64,000 nt of DNA from Verrucomicrobiaceae bacterium (lineage in GTDB: Bacteria > Verrucomicrobiota > Verrucomicrobiia > Verrucomicrobiales > Akkermansiaceae), in assembly GCA_027485995.1 (NCBI GenBank), contig JAIXPW010000263.1:48733-112732 (forward strand), in the 5' to 3' direction. Shown in pieces: positions 27,125 through 36,636 of the stretch. The number at the start of each line of letters is the position of its first letter. Within the stretch, counting starts at the first letter, position 1. The position numbers were made by a program, and so were the translations under genes. The notes under the pieces were generated by a model, which saw nothing but the letters and a program-made list of their open reading frames with translations, ran no database searches and had not been told where the DNA came from.

Positions 27125-28321
27125 TTATCGTGCCAATCGGGAGACCACGCGCCTGATTCCGCCAGCCAGCAAGTCCATCTTGTTTGCGGCCTTAAAGGCA
27201 AGTCGGTGATATCCACCAAGACGGGCTTCTGCCCCCTCCCTCCACAGCACCGGCTGGGGCTGGCGATGGACAAAGTAGTTCCACATGTCCCCCAGATTCA
27301 TCTGAGGAGCGAGTGCATGCGCGCCTTGGTGGGCAGGGTCCACACAAGCGGGCCATTCCCCATATCTGGAGGCCTCGGCAGACGAAGGCTTCGTGGCAAA
27401 TCTCTCGAATTCGGACGCTGTCTTGGAAGCCAATAGATCAAAATCCCTCTGTGCCTCCGGAAGGCTGGCCTCCGCCCTGGTCAGAATCTCTTTCTGAAAT
27501 TGTGGCAGGCCCCATTGGTTCAAAACATCACTTTCATCATGATCTGCAAGAATCGGAACCACCCCATGCTGCCCGCGCTCGTAACCGGTTACCCCACCGT
27601 GGTTGGCTGTGAGGATCATCTCTGCAAGAGTGTAGAACGATGCCAACTTGAAGAGATTGCCTCCGATTGAGCCGGGCTCCCATACCGCCTCCAACCGGGT
27701 ACCCTTTGCGAAACCAGAGCGCGCCTGAAGGCCAAGGTAGATTCCACCAAGCCCTGCCGGATCGACTCCCGCCATGGTACGGTACTCCTGAAGGTGCTTC
27801 TGACAGGAACCATTCCAACCGACATCGACAATCTGGACACCGCCTTCATCAAACACACCGCTGGAACGTAGATACTCCAAGGTCGTTTCTAGGTGCTCCT
27901 TCTTGAGGAACTCCAGATGACCTGTAAACACGCGTGATCGGATGAATTCCTTGAGTCTGAATCGATCCGAACGGCCGAGACCCAGTTTCCATGACCGCTC
28001 GTCAAATCCAGCAGCGTGCAGTTCGGGAGCAAACTTTTCCGGCGAGGTCATGAACCTGGCTAGAACGGACGCCACGGTGTTGACAGTGGCCGGGTCAATC
28101 GCCCAGTTCGCTGCTCGAGCGGGATCTGCCGCAAAGAGCGGAGTTCGTAATGCCTGACGGGACACCATCAGATAGGGCCCAGCCTCACCTGACAACCTCC
28201 AGGGAAGCCAACCGTCCCGGGAAAGAAAGACGACCTTGCGCCCCTCGTTTGCGGCACGCGAAACCAGGGAGCCGACGCATGCCAGCAGGTCTCCGGCAAT
28301 CTCAATAACACGGTCGCTCAT
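27125..28321 (-). CDS. Stand-alone homologue of HAD-associated C-terminal domain
   Basis: A 398-residue protein that matches the second domain of the downstream gene: FLSRDGWLPW replaces FLSRDGWWLH, and VDVGWNGSCQKHL replaces VDVGWKGRSQDLL, each followed by a G-I-Y-L-G-L or G-Y-Y-L-G-L stretch. It has no DxDxT HAD motif I, so the phosphatase part is missing. Function is unknown; the shared SRDGW and DVGW blocks suggest an independent catalytic or binding domain used in glycan synthesis. ATG at 28321 follows the stop of the flippase gene by one base (TGA-A-ATG); an in-frame TTG at 28336 is less likely. Confidence 0.75.
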   Translation of the reverse strand: MSDRVIEIAGDLLACVGSLVSRAANEGRKVVFLSRDGWLPWRLSGEAGPYLMVSRQALRTPLFAADPARAANWAIDPATVNTVASVLARFMTSPEKFAPELHAAGFDERSWKLGLGRSDRFRLKEFIRSRVFTGHLEFLKKEHLETTLEYLRSSGVFDEGGVQIVDVGWNGSCQKHLQEYRTMAGVDPAGLGGIYLGLQARSGFAKGTRLEAVWEPGSIGGNLFKLASFYTLAEMILTANHGGVTGYERGQHGVVPILADHDESDVLNQWGLPQFQKEILTRAEASLPEAQRDFDLLASKTASEFERFATKPSSAEASRYGEWPACVDPAHQGAHALAPQMNLGDMWNYFVHRQPQPVLWREGAEARLGGYHRLAFKAANKMDLLAGGIRRVVSRLAR

Positions 28322-28322
28322 T

Positions 28323-29783
28323 TCAGGACTTTCCAATCATGGTCCTCAGATCCCGACGGGTCGCTCTCCAGACGAATGGAGCGATGACCAACCCGGAAGC
28401 AAGTGGCGCAATCCACCAAGGTCCTGCGATGAAACGGGGAAGCAGGAATCCAAGGAGTCCTCCGATGGAGCAAACCACCAAGCACGGAAGCAACACTGTC
28501 CCGACCGATATCGGAATGAAGTTCCTTCTGATTCTAAATATCATGACCATTACCATGATCTCTGCAAACAGGGTGGTCCACACTGCGGCCCAGATTCCGA
28601 TTTTCGGGATGAGTATCAGATTGAGCAACAGATTCACCAATGCCGCCACTGAAGTCACCTTGAGCTGCGTCTTCTGTCGGCCCCAGGCAAGGAGCGGCAT
28701 CGCCAATCCACAATTGACTGCGACAAGCGCGATATCCAAGGCCAGGAGCGGGAAGATCTGAGCAGCGACCTTGAATTCAACCCCATACAGCATCTGGACA
28801 AGGCCATGGCCGCCAATCAAGCAAACGGTCGCAATTGGAATACAGCTCCAAGAAAGCAGTTTGAGATAATTCAGATTCAGGACGGAAGCCGCTTCTGGAT
28901 CGTCGATTGCCCGGGACAAGCCGGGAAAATAGGCCTGGAAGAGCGTATTGCAGATCATCTGTGCCGGCATCAGCATCAGGCTGTATGCCGTGCTGTACTG
29001 GCCGACGGTCTCATTGCCGAAGCTGGCGGAGAGAATGATCGAATCAATGTTGTAGTATAGCAGGATGCTACCTTGGGACAGCCCGAATGGCAGCGCTTCC
29101 TTGATCAGGTTGACCACTCCGTCCATCCCAAGCCTAACATCACTCCACTGGACCAGTCCGTGGTGGTGTGCGGACCTCAGCAGGATGAAGGTAGTGACTA
29201 GTCGAATTGGATAATTGAGTGCAACATAGAGATATCCGTGGCTTGAGTCACGAACAAGGAGGAACAGAAGCACCACGAACCCGATCTGGCCCAGAATCGT
29301 AAGGAGGCTGACCAGCCTCATCCGCTCATGTGCCTGAAGTATCCAGCCAACATCAGTCGGCACCAGGATCAGGCTGAAGGCTGACACGTAGGCCACCAAC
29401 TCGGCGGAGTGGCTGCCGGCAAGCAGCTTGGCCGAAACGACCGAAAACACGAATCCCGCGATGGCCAGCGGGATCTGGAGCGAAAGCATCCTTCCAAGCA
29501 TCCTGCCTGTCTGGGATGGATCGCGGGCTACGTCGCGGCGCGCGACATAATCGAGCCCTGGATTGGCGAGCAGTTGAAAATACGAAACCAGGGCGGACGC
29601 CCAATTCACATCACCGATGCCAAGCGGACCCAGGATGCGGCGGGCATAAACTCCGCCAAAAAAGGTAAACACACGAGTGAAGATCGACGCCGCTGCCAGA
29701 GAGGCGAAGTTCTGCAGAATCGTCTTGCTTCCTGCGTTGCCGGGCGGCTCGACAGGACCTGTGTCTGGGGACTCTTCCGTCAT
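28323..29783 (-). CDS. Oligosaccharide flippase (Wzx-like, MOP superfamily)
   Basis: A 486-residue membrane protein with twelve to fourteen helices, of the polysaccharide biosynthesis/MATE-like superfamily. The N-terminal ASIFTRVFTFFGGVYARRILGP pattern and the repeated basic loops after helices fit Wzx flippases, which move lipid-linked repeat units across the inner membrane. It is the only flippase in the window, so it probably serves the main polymer. The gene ends one base before the HAD-associated homologue and starts four bases after the upstream membrane protein gene stop, so it is inside the operon. Confidence 0.88.
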   Translation of the reverse strand: MTEESPDTGPVEPPGNAGSKTILQNFASLAAASIFTRVFTFFGGVYARRILGPLGIGDVNWASALVSYFQLLANPGLDYVARRDVARDPSQTGRMLGRMLSLQIPLAIAGFVFSVVSAKLLAGSHSAELVAYVSAFSLILVPTDVGWILQAHERMRLVSLLTILGQIGFVVLLFLLVRDSSHGYLYVALNYPIRLVTTFILLRSAHHHGLVQWSDVRLGMDGVVNLIKEALPFGLSQGSILLYYNIDSIILSASFGNETVGQYSTAYSLMLMPAQMICNTLFQAYFPGLSRAIDDPEAASVLNLNYLKLLSWSCIPIATVCLIGGHGLVQMLYGVEFKVAAQIFPLLALDIALVAVNCGLAMPLLAWGRQKTQLKVTSVAALVNLLLNLILIPKIGIWAAVWTTLFAEIMVMVMIFRIRRNFIPISVGTVLLPCLVVCSIGGLLGFLLPRFIAGPWWIAPLASGLVIAPFVWRATRRDLRTMIGKS

Positions 29784-29787
29784 TCGA

Positions 29788-31833
29788 TCAGTGGATGAGC
29801 AAACCCTTCAGAACCCCTGTCGGGAGATTCATTACCCTCGTAGCGTTCGCCTGCACGTCGGTGAGTTGAGGAGGCCCCCCCCAACCTTTCCACGTGACCG
29901 AAAACAGCTTCCCGCTCCCACCGGATGTGAGGATCGGCAAAACAATCGAGTTTACCGCACCCGACCGACAAGGAAGCGAAACACCGTTGGGGACGCCGTC
30001 GGTGGCCTGAGCGATGAGCTTTCCGGAGGGAGCCAGCAGTGAATCCAAACCGTGAAAGCCGACGGTGTAGTTTAAGGTCAGTTCGATGAGTTGGGGCTCG
30101 CCCTCAACCGATGCTGGAAGTTCGATCTCGAATCCGTCCTTCCTGCTTCTGATTTCGAGACGCGCCATGGGTTGAACCTCGGGAAGCCTCATCCCTCCAT
30201 TCCGCTTCCAGACCGTCCAGCCCGCACCCGAGGCCACGGGATCAGCGGAAGCCATGACTTCCCTCATGAAGAACCATTGACGCTGCCAACGCCCCGGGCG
30301 GTAACGGGAATCCACAGACAGCACCCAATCAGGAGCGGCATCATGATAGGCTTTCAGATATCGCCCTTCATCCTCAGCCCCAAGAGCAAAATAAATCGAA
30401 TCCCAAGCTCCGGTTGGCTTCTCGGCGAAGGCCTGGTCCGCTGGTCCCGTGTGCATCGACCAGAGTGTTCCTTGATCCACTCCCAGCTGCCGCAACCAGG
30501 TAATCAATTCAGGGATCCGGTCGGGTGCAGCTTCATCTGAAAGCGCAGGGCCTTGTCCCTTGGTTGCCGCGGTCACCACATCCGGATACAGACCGTCCTG
30601 ATACCATTCCCGTCTGAAGCAGGCGGCAAGAACGGATGCGAGGGTCAGCAGCCCTATCACGAGAGGGGTTGAAAACTCTATTGCGCGGGTGAGCCTGTTG
30701 GGAACGCATTGGAGGGGCCAGACTCTTTCGGAGGCAAGACCAGCGATCAGGAGCGTGCTCGCGATCGCCGCGTGAATGGTTGGCGCGATGTAGTGGAAAG
30801 ATAGGTAACCCGTTTCAGGAATAAGTCCCAGAAGTCCAAACAGGAACAGGGGTGTAAGCCGGATGGCCAAACCTTCGAACCTATCGCGCATCCGGAGGGC
30901 TGTGAGCAGGACCACCAATGAAACGGCCACCGCAAGGATCGGCAGACGAAAGAATCCCACGACTCCCCCTGCACCCAGACTATACAAACCAGTCATCGGA
31001 GCCCCGTCCACCCAGTACCAGCCTTGGGTCTGCGGCAGAACCTGAAAGCTCAATCTCGCCTCCTCGGCAATTGCACCACCCGACCCGATGAGGTGGGCCA
31101 TAAGCCACCCGGCCGCCACACCGAGAATGGCAAGTGAGCCTCTGATCGGAAGAGTTCTTAGGGTCTTTTTCCAATCAGCTAGCATTGAAGTAATTGCGTA
31201 GCCGACAGTCTGGGCCACGAGCACATACATGCCCACATCTCGAAACAAGGCGAGACCAACACCGGCGACAACCCCAGCGGGAACGAAGGACTTCCATGGC
31301 GCTCGATCCGATTTCCCATTCAGAAGACGGCTGATGACCGCAATGAGAAACAGCGCCACCCCGACCCTGGTCGAAACCAGGTTGTGCATCGGCATGAACA
31401 GGTAGCGGATCGGCATCGGAGCAAGGAGCCCAAGCCCAATCCCGAGGCAAGACAGCGGAACAGCCAAGGAGCGTTTGACACCGGATAGCAGCAGAAATGA
31501 AGAGTAACCGCCGAGGAGAACCAGGGCTCCCATGGCGTAATAGCAGATGAACGCCCCTTCTGGAGTTTTGGGTAGAAGAAAGTAGACCGGCAAATGAAGC
31601 CAGACCATTCCATTGCCGTGAAATACCACAAAATCCCTGCCCGGAATCTGCCCGAACTCCATCACCCGTCTGCAGGATGCCACCACCTGGTAAGGCCCAT
31701 CCATCACATAAGCAGGCAGCTGGTGAAGCTCTTCCAACAAGGTGGAGAGATTCGGTGCGGCCCATAGCACAATCGACAGGATCCACAACAGGGTGATCCT
31801 GCCTCGGCTGGGAGACATCTTGAATTTTTGCAT
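29788..31833 (-). CDS. Large multi-pass membrane protein, unknown function
   Basis: A 681-residue membrane protein: an early helix (LLWILSIVLWAAP), then eight to ten further helices up to about residue 420, then a soluble region of 250 residues rich in beta structure at the C-terminus. The first loop after helix 1 contains E-E-L-H and D-G-P-Y, and FGQIPGRDFVVFHGNG follows. Many polyprenyl-phosphate-dependent glycosyltransferases carry acidic residues in this first loop, so a GT-C enzyme is possible. I cannot name the family. It is not obviously related to the paralogous pair at 8896 and 18126. Spacing of 2 bp to the upstream GT2 gene. Confidence 0.7.
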   Translation of the reverse strand: MQKFKMSPSRGRITLLWILSIVLWAAPNLSTLLEELHQLPAYVMDGPYQVVASCRRVMEFGQIPGRDFVVFHGNGMVWLHLPVYFLLPKTPEGAFICYYAMGALVLLGGYSSFLLLSGVKRSLAVPLSCLGIGLGLLAPMPIRYLFMPMHNLVSTRVGVALFLIAVISRLLNGKSDRAPWKSFVPAGVVAGVGLALFRDVGMYVLVAQTVGYAITSMLADWKKTLRTLPIRGSLAILGVAAGWLMAHLIGSGGAIAEEARLSFQVLPQTQGWYWVDGAPMTGLYSLGAGGVVGFFRLPILAVAVSLVVLLTALRMRDRFEGLAIRLTPLFLFGLLGLIPETGYLSFHYIAPTIHAAIASTLLIAGLASERVWPLQCVPNRLTRAIEFSTPLVIGLLTLASVLAACFRREWYQDGLYPDVVTAATKGQGPALSDEAAPDRIPELITWLRQLGVDQGTLWSMHTGPADQAFAEKPTGAWDSIYFALGAEDEGRYLKAYHDAAPDWVLSVDSRYRPGRWQRQWFFMREVMASADPVASGAGWTVWKRNGGMRLPEVQPMARLEIRSRKDGFEIELPASVEGEPQLIELTLNYTVGFHGLDSLLAPSGKLIAQATDGVPNGVSLPCRSGAVNSIVLPILTSGGSGKLFSVTWKGWGGPPQLTDVQANATRVMNLPTGVLKGLLIH

Positions 31834-31835
31834 CC

Positions 31836-32717
31836 TCAGGAATTGGGGGTGACTTGATCCTTGTCCAGGCGGAAGAGACTCCTCCAGACGGCGAACCGCC
31901 AGGGCGCAGTGAGCAAGGCCGAGATGATCTCACGCCTGCGATTCGAACCTTCGAGATTCGCAAGATAAAGGTGCCACCCGGCCAGCTGGTGTCGGGCGAT
32001 CATGGCTCCACGGAATCCAAATGAACTGCGATGACGACGGATCACTCCCATCGAGCGCCGCGCTCCGAGCTCGAGTGCACTGCTCCGCGAATGGGGCGCG
32101 ATCCGGTAGTGGACGAGAGTGCGTTCGTCCTTTTCAAACCGAAATCCGGCAGCTGCGGCTCTTGCCCAGTAATCCCAGTCCTCCCAAAACTCCGGGCCGC
32201 CTCCACAAAAGCTTCCAAGGGTCTCGTGCACTTCCCGTTTAAGCAGCACCATCGCGGGAACGATCCAGTTTCCTCGGAGGAACGAGGCGGGGAGCCCCTT
32301 CCAAAAGGACTCATCCGGAAAATGGATCTCATCACTATCACCTGGAACCACTCGGAATCTCCGGGCGCTCGCCACGAACAGGTCGGCGTGATCCAGGGCC
32401 TTGACACCTGATTCAAGGAAATCGGGCTCCCAAATGTCATCCGCGTCGAGGAAGGCGAGGAATCGACCCTTCGCCATTTCAGCACCCTCGTTGCGGGTCG
32501 CAGTCACACCCATGTTTGCCCTCGAATGAAACCTGATTCTTGAATCGCGCGCCGCCAGTGAGCGGCCGACCTCTGCGGTGGAGTCATTGGAACCATCATC
32601 TATCAGAATGATCTCCCAGTCTTGATTGCTCTGTGCGACGACCGAATCAACTGTCGCCTCAAGCCATTCAGCACAGCAGTAGGCCGGGATGATGATGGAG
32701 ATTAAGGGGGATTTCAT
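31836..32717 (-). CDS. Glycosyltransferase family 2
   Basis: A 293-residue soluble GT2 enzyme. SIIIPAYCCAEWLEATV opens the fold; IDDGSND (39-45) binds the nucleotide, and FLDADDIWEPD (89-99) holds the DxD metal site. DW and FEKDERTLVHYR later on fit the acceptor part. The length is usual for an enzyme that adds one sugar to a lipid-linked repeat unit. It is preceded by a 339-bp gap, so it may head a transcription block that continues through the membrane protein, flippase and HAD genes. Donor unknown. Confidence 0.88.
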   Translation of the reverse strand: MKSPLISIIIPAYCCAEWLEATVDSVVAQSNQDWEIILIDDGSNDSTAEVGRSLAARDSRIRFHSRANMGVTATRNEGAEMAKGRFLAFLDADDIWEPDFLESGVKALDHADLFVASARRFRVVPGDSDEIHFPDESFWKGLPASFLRGNWIVPAMVLLKREVHETLGSFCGGGPEFWEDWDYWARAAAAGFRFEKDERTLVHYRIAPHSRSSALELGARRSMGVIRRHRSSFGFRGAMIARHQLAGWHLYLANLEGSNRRREIISALLTAPWRFAVWRSLFRLDKDQVTPNS

Positions 32718-33056
32718 GACAGTTGATGAGGCATTGGGTCAGGTCTGACGTTTGACTTCAGACCTATGATTTATCAGCCTATAACTTGGATCTTATCTGA
32801 CTTGTGCACTGCGGGAATTTCTCGCGACCATGGGTGGCTATCTGAGAATGTGCCTTACCCGGAAATACTGAGGGATTCTCGGATTGCATAGCCGCCCATT
32901 TGATTGGTCGCGGCGATTTCCGGCATTCTCTCAGTGCGCCACGACATGAGGCGCAGACCACCAACAGCGGCGATCTTGATTTTCAGCCAGCCCCTCGGGA
33001 CGCTTTTGCAAAGCACAATTCCCGCCGCATCCAACGAACAGAATGCAGATCTTTCG
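32718..33056. other. 339-bp intergenic stretch with short palindrome
   Basis: No frame here gives a convincing protein. The stretch lies between the stop of a small secreted-protein gene (33057) and the start of the GT2 gene (32717). The only structure noticed is a perfect 8-bp inverted repeat AGGTCTGA/TCAGACCT at 32741-32765 with a 9-base loop, 24 bp upstream of the GT2 start. It has no run of T, so it is not a clear terminator; it may be an operator or chance. Confidence 0.4.
32741..32765. repeat. Inverted repeat upstream of GT2 gene
   Basis: Perfect 8-bp arms AGGTCTGA (32741-32748) and TCAGACCT (32758-32765) separated by nine bases. It lies just upstream of the minus-strand GT2 start at 32717. 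There is no T tract on either side. A regulatory site is possible but nothing else in the window shares it. Confidence 0.35.
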
Positions 33057-33671
33057 CTACTTGACGTTGGCTTCAGACTTGCCAACGAGGACGTAAGTAT
33101 AAGCCTTGCCACTGTAGGTTCCTTGGGCAATGGACTTTTGGAAGTCAATGGTCAGCTTGAGCTCCGAAGTAGGGAACTGGAGGCTAATCTGATTTGGGGA
33201 CTTCACCAGCCAGGTGAATGCCTGTTTCGTGGATACTGCATTCCCTGAATCTGAAGTTGCGACGTGATAGACATCCAGAAGGTTCTCGCGCTTCTTGTCG
33301 TCGGCGGTGTAGACCAACCAGACCGTTCCCGTCAGTGCCTTCCTGGCATCCGCCACTGAATCTGGCGCTTTCGGCACTGCCACGGCTTCTGATCGGTCGC
33401 TGGAAAGGGCTGAATTGGACTCCCGCTCGGACTTCACCAGCAGGGCTTCCTTGAGTCTCCGCTCTTGGACCATCCGGTCCTCCAGTTTCTGGAGTTCCTT
33501 CTTGTACTTATCCCTCCAGGGGATCAATTCTTGGTCGACCCGGGTCTGGAACTGCTCGCGCAGGCGGGTGAGTTCGAGCGGCTCGCCGGTTTCCTCCTGG
33601 GCTTGTGCGAATTCACCAAGCATCAGGAGCGCTCCCAGGAGGGTCGAAACGTAAGTGCTATTTCGATTCAT
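33057..33671 (-). CDS. Small secreted coiled-coil protein, unknown function
   Basis: A 204-residue protein. From ATG at 33671 it begins with a signal peptide (about residues 1-24, ending FAQAQ). Residues of about 29-90 are highly charged and helical (LTRLREQFQTRVDQEL..., KELQKLEDRMVQERRLKEALL), likely a coiled coil. After a Ser/Ala/Pro linker the last 90 residues form a small beta domain with TGTVWLVYT and LKLTIDF. Similar small secreted proteins (coiled coil plus lipocalin-like end) are common in Verrucomicrobia, but no function is assigned. It sits alone between gaps of 339 and 316 bp, so it probably has its own promoter and may not be part of the synthesis machinery. Confidence 0.7.
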   Translation of the reverse strand: MNRNSTYVSTLLGALLMLGEFAQAQEETGEPLELTRLREQFQTRVDQELIPWRDKYKKELQKLEDRMVQERRLKEALLVKSERESNSALSSDRSEAVAVPKAPDSVADARKALTGTVWLVYTADDKKRENLLDVYHVATSDSGNAVSTKQAFTWLVKSPNQISLQFPTSELKLTIDFQKSIAQGTYSGKAYTYVLVGKSEANVK

Positions 33672-33987
33672 GGTGGTGGATTTTAGGGGGAATTGTGGAA
33701 AGCGGAAGTGGGAAAATCGAGCATCGTGTGACTTCAGCTCCTTGGTGTCCGGGCGCTGGCTTTGACCTGATTTTCGCCAAACCAATGGATCATGGAGAGA
33801 CTTTTGGACTTCAGTTCCGGATTTGCTTTTTTCTATCCGTACAGAACGGGTCGTTTGTCTTGGTCAACTCCATCCCGTTGGGAGGAAAAATTGCATCCCC
33901 TTCACGGGCTTTCGTGCTCAGGCTCCGGGGAGGGAAATCCGAGCGCCAGAGCCGCCCGACCCTAACGGATCAAGCGGACCGGGCAGG
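33672..33987. other. 316-bp intergenic stretch without a supported gene
   Basis: Separates the UDP-glucose dehydrogenase stop (33988) from the start of the small secreted protein (33671). I see no hairpin with a T run, no copy of the TTTGTTCA palindrome and no credible frame. It probably holds the promoter of the 33671 gene. Confidence 0.4.
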
Positions 33988-35376
33988 TCAGACCCCTTTG
34001 CCGATGACAAAGACCTCGAAGCCGTGGGCCTTGAGGGCGGCGGTCGGGAGGATGGCACGACCATCGAAAACGAAGGCGGGTTTCAGCATGCCGTCGTAAA
34101 GGCGGATGAGATCGAGGTTTCTGAATTCCTCCCACTCCGTCAGTGCGGCAAGCGCGTGTGCGCCTTGGCAGGCTGTGTAGGGTGAATCGCAGATCTGAAG
34201 ATGAGTGTTGATCAGTTCGGGATCGACTCCGGCCTCGACCAGGTCCTGGCGGATGCTGTCGGCATCGACCCGCGGGTCATAGACGGCGATCTGAGCGCGC
34301 TCGCGGAGAAGATCGCGGCAGACGGCGATGGAGGCCGACTCGCGGGTGTCGTTGGTGTCCTTCTTGAACGCAAAGCCGAGGATGGCGATGCGCTTTCCGG
34401 TGACGGTGTTGTAGAGGGTGCGGACGATTTTCTCGACGAAGCGGGATTTCTGCCAGTCGTTGAGCTCGATCACCTTGATCCAGTAGGCGGCGACCTCCGG
34501 CAGGCCGAAGGATTCGCAGAGGTAGACGAGGTTGAGGATGTCCTTCTGGAAGCAGGATCCGCCGAAGCCGACGGAGGCCTTGAGGAACTTCGGGCCGATG
34601 CGGCTGTCGGTACCGATGGCGCGCGACACCTCATCTACATCCGCGCCGGTGGCCTCGCAGAGGGCGGAGATGGAGTTGATCGAGGAGATGCGCTGGGCGA
34701 GGAAGGCGTTGGCGACGAGTTTGGAGAGCTCGGACGACCAAAGATTGGTGGTGATGATGCGCTCGCGGGGGACCCAGTTGGCATAGACGGAGACCAGGGC
34801 CTCGACGGCGTCGGCTCCGCCCGGGGTGGTTTCGCCACCGATGAGGATGCGGTCCGGGGCGCTGAGGTCCTCGACGGCGGTGCCTTCGGCGAGGAACTCC
34901 GGATTGGACAGCACATCGAAGGTCGCGTCGGCGCGGGAGTTGGCGGCGAGGATGGACTTGATCGCGGTGGCGGTTTTCACCGGGATGGTGCTCTTTTCCA
35001 CGATGATCTTGTGGCCCTGGGAAACCTCGGCGATGAGGCGGGCGGCCGACTCGATGTAGCGGAGATCCGCCGCGCGGCCGGCCCCGATGCCGTAGGACTT
35101 GGTGGGGGTGCCGACCGAGACGAAGATGAGGTCGGCGGAGGCGATGGCGGCCTTGATGTCGGTGCTGAAATGGAGGTTCCGGCCACGGGCGGAGCGGACG
35201 ACCTCGTCGAGGCCGGGCTCATAGACCGGCAGGGAGTCGGAGTTCCAGGCGGCGATGCGTTGGACATTGAAGTCGGCGACGGTGACCTGGATGTGGGGGC
35301 ACTTGGCGGCGATCATGGCCATGGTCGGGCCGCCGACATAGCCGGCGCCGAGGCAGCAGATGGATTTGATGTTCAT
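33988..35376 (-). CDS. UDP-glucose 6-dehydrogenase, eukaryote-like type
   Basis: A 462-residue enzyme that oxidises UDP-glucose twice to UDP-glucuronate with two [19 protein letters not shown] starts the NAD domain (GAGYVG 10-15); NPEFLAEG lies at 158-165; the catalytic cysteine is C275 in FGGSCFQKD, equivalent to Cys276 in the human enzyme. Length, the GGPTMA start and SCFQKD resemble animal and plant UGDH more than the shorter bacterial Ugd/TuaD forms (which usually have GGxCxPKD). The product can feed the UDP-glucuronate decarboxylase at 52992. It is separated from neighbours by 156 and 316 bp and may be an independent transcription unit. A possible -10 (TATACC) lies in the upstream gap. 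Confidence 0.93.
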   Translation of the reverse strand: MNIKSICCLGAGYVGGPTMAMIAAKCPHIQVTVADFNVQRIAAWNSDSLPVYEPGLDEVVRSARGRNLHFSTDIKAAIASADLIFVSVGTPTKSYGIGAGRAADLRYIESAARLIAEVSQGHKIIVEKSTIPVKTATAIKSILAANSRADATFDVLSNPEFLAEGTAVEDLSAPDRILIGGETTPGGADAVEALVSVYANWVPRERIITTNLWSSELSKLVANAFLAQRISSINSISALCEATGADVDEVSRAIGTDSRIGPKFLKASVGFGGSCFQKDILNLVYLCESFGLPEVAAYWIKVIELNDWQKSRFVEKIVRTLYNTVTGKRIAILGFAFKKDTNDTRESASIAVCRDLLRERAQIAVYDPRVDADSIRQDLVEAGVDPELINTHLQICDSPYTACQGAHALAALTEWEEFRNLDLIRLYDGMLKPAFVFDGRAILPTAALKAHGFEVFVIGKGV

Positions 35377-35532
35377 GAGAGTTAAAGTTCAGGCCATACC
35401 AGCTTGGCCTCCATGCACCGCAGCGGCTGTTATCCCGAGGGCGCTTGCAGCAGGAGGTTTCAGCATTCAAACCCGGCTGAGGAGCCAAGTGAGGGCCAAT
35501 TTGGGTAGGGAATGGTATATCAGGATGTGGAC

Positions 35533-36636
35533 TCAGAGGGTTTCCTCGCAACTGGCGAGGACATAGCGGGCGAGGGCTTCCGGCGACCAGAGGCGCTGAT
35601 AGCGATCGAGAAGATGGGCGGTGCGGGCGGCATCGTGGGCCGGGCTGGCATCCGCGATTTCCTTGAGGCGGGTTTCGGCTCGTTGCCAATCGACGTCCTG
35701 ATCGAGTTCGTAGCCCATCGGGCCGAGTTCGATGACCTCTTCAGGATCAAAGGGGGCGTACCAGTGGATGGCCAGCGAGTCCGTGGCCACGCCGGTGCCG
35801 ACCAGGAAGCTGTCGATGAAGCGGAATGGCAGGCTCAGGCTCAGACCGGAGACGTTGAGGTTGTAGGCAGCGGATGCAACGGTCCTGGAGTAGGCATCGT
35901 CATCCGAAAGGGCCGGGCCGATGAGGGATGGATCGGAACTGTTCACCAAACGGGCATCCACTCCGGAGTGTTCGAGACCGCGAAGGTATCTCACGAGTCG
36001 TCCACGTTTCAGATTGGGATGCTGATAGAGCCCGGGAAAATCCTTCAGCCGATTGTCCGCTTCCGGGTCACTGTCGCCGCCAAAGTAGGCAAACAGACGG
36101 GTCGATTTCCGAGCCGTTGCCTTGCTTTCCCAGTCCCGCAGGAGACGCAGGTTCTTTGAGAAATCAAGAGCGCGCGACAGCGGACGACCGAGCATCGCGG
36201 GCTTCACCTTGTGGGCGTGGTCGATCACGGCCTGCGGCATCGGCCGGCTGATCCCCTTGCAGAGCTGGAGCGGATCGGGAAAGGAGGTGGGGAGCTGGCA
36301 CTTGAAATAACGATCGCAGGTCGGAAGCAGGGACTCGGCGTAGGAGTAGCCGTGGTCGGTGACGTCGAACACGAACTTCGAGACCTTGCCTCCGAAGTCG
36401 ATCTCGGCTTCCAGCCACCACATCGGGCCGTTGATCCGTGCGACCCAACCCGGTGCGATGGCCTTGGCTCCCCAGCGGAAATAGCGGTGGCGGAGGGCGG
36501 TTTTCGAAGGCGGAAGCCGGAAGCGAAGGCGGAGCTGGCCACGCTCCTGGAGCAGGCCGAAGCCCGTCACCAGCCAGTCGAAATACCCGGCGTGGTTCAG
36601 GCAGAAGTTGGTGATGGTGACGACGGGTGGCTTCAC
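35533..36636 (-). CDS. Uncharacterised protein, polysaccharide cluster
   Basis: A 367-residue soluble protein with no signal peptide or membrane helices. It begins VVTITNFCLNHAGYFDWLVTGF and includes FVFDVTDHGYSYAE, a middle LFAYFGGDSDPEAD and a late LSLPFRFIDSFLVGTG followed by L-A-I-H-W-Y. The early strand plus acidic D-V-T-D and a late S-L-x-F-R-F-I-D block recall GT-B or exostosin-like glycosyltransferases, but I cannot place it. Its start overlaps the stop of the nucleotidyltransferase gene (ATGA at 36633-36636), so it is translated with it. The best guess is a transferase using the product of the neighbouring activation enzymes. Confidence 0.7.
   Translation of the reverse strand: MKPPVVTITNFCLNHAGYFDWLVTGFGLLQERGQLRLRFRLPPSKTALRHRYFRWGAKAIAPGWVARINGPMWWLEAEIDFGGKVSKFVFDVTDHGYSYAESLLPTCDRYFKCQLPTSFPDPLQLCKGISRPMPQAVIDHAHKVKPAMLGRPLSRALDFSKNLRLLRDWESKATARKSTRLFAYFGGDSDPEADNRLKDFPGLYQHPNLKRGRLVRYLRGLEHSGVDARLVNSSDPSLIGPALSDDDAYSRTVASAAYNLNVSGLSLSLPFRFIDSFLVGTGVATDSLAIHWYAPFDPEEVIELGPMGYELDQDVDWQRAETRLKEIADASPAHDAARTAHLLDRYQRLWSPEALARYVLASCEETL

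Noticed and set aside
34201..35385. 394-codon plus-strand frame rich in Gly, Asp and Ala
   Set aside because: It is the exact antisense of the UDP-glucose dehydrogenase gene and results from its high GC third positions.
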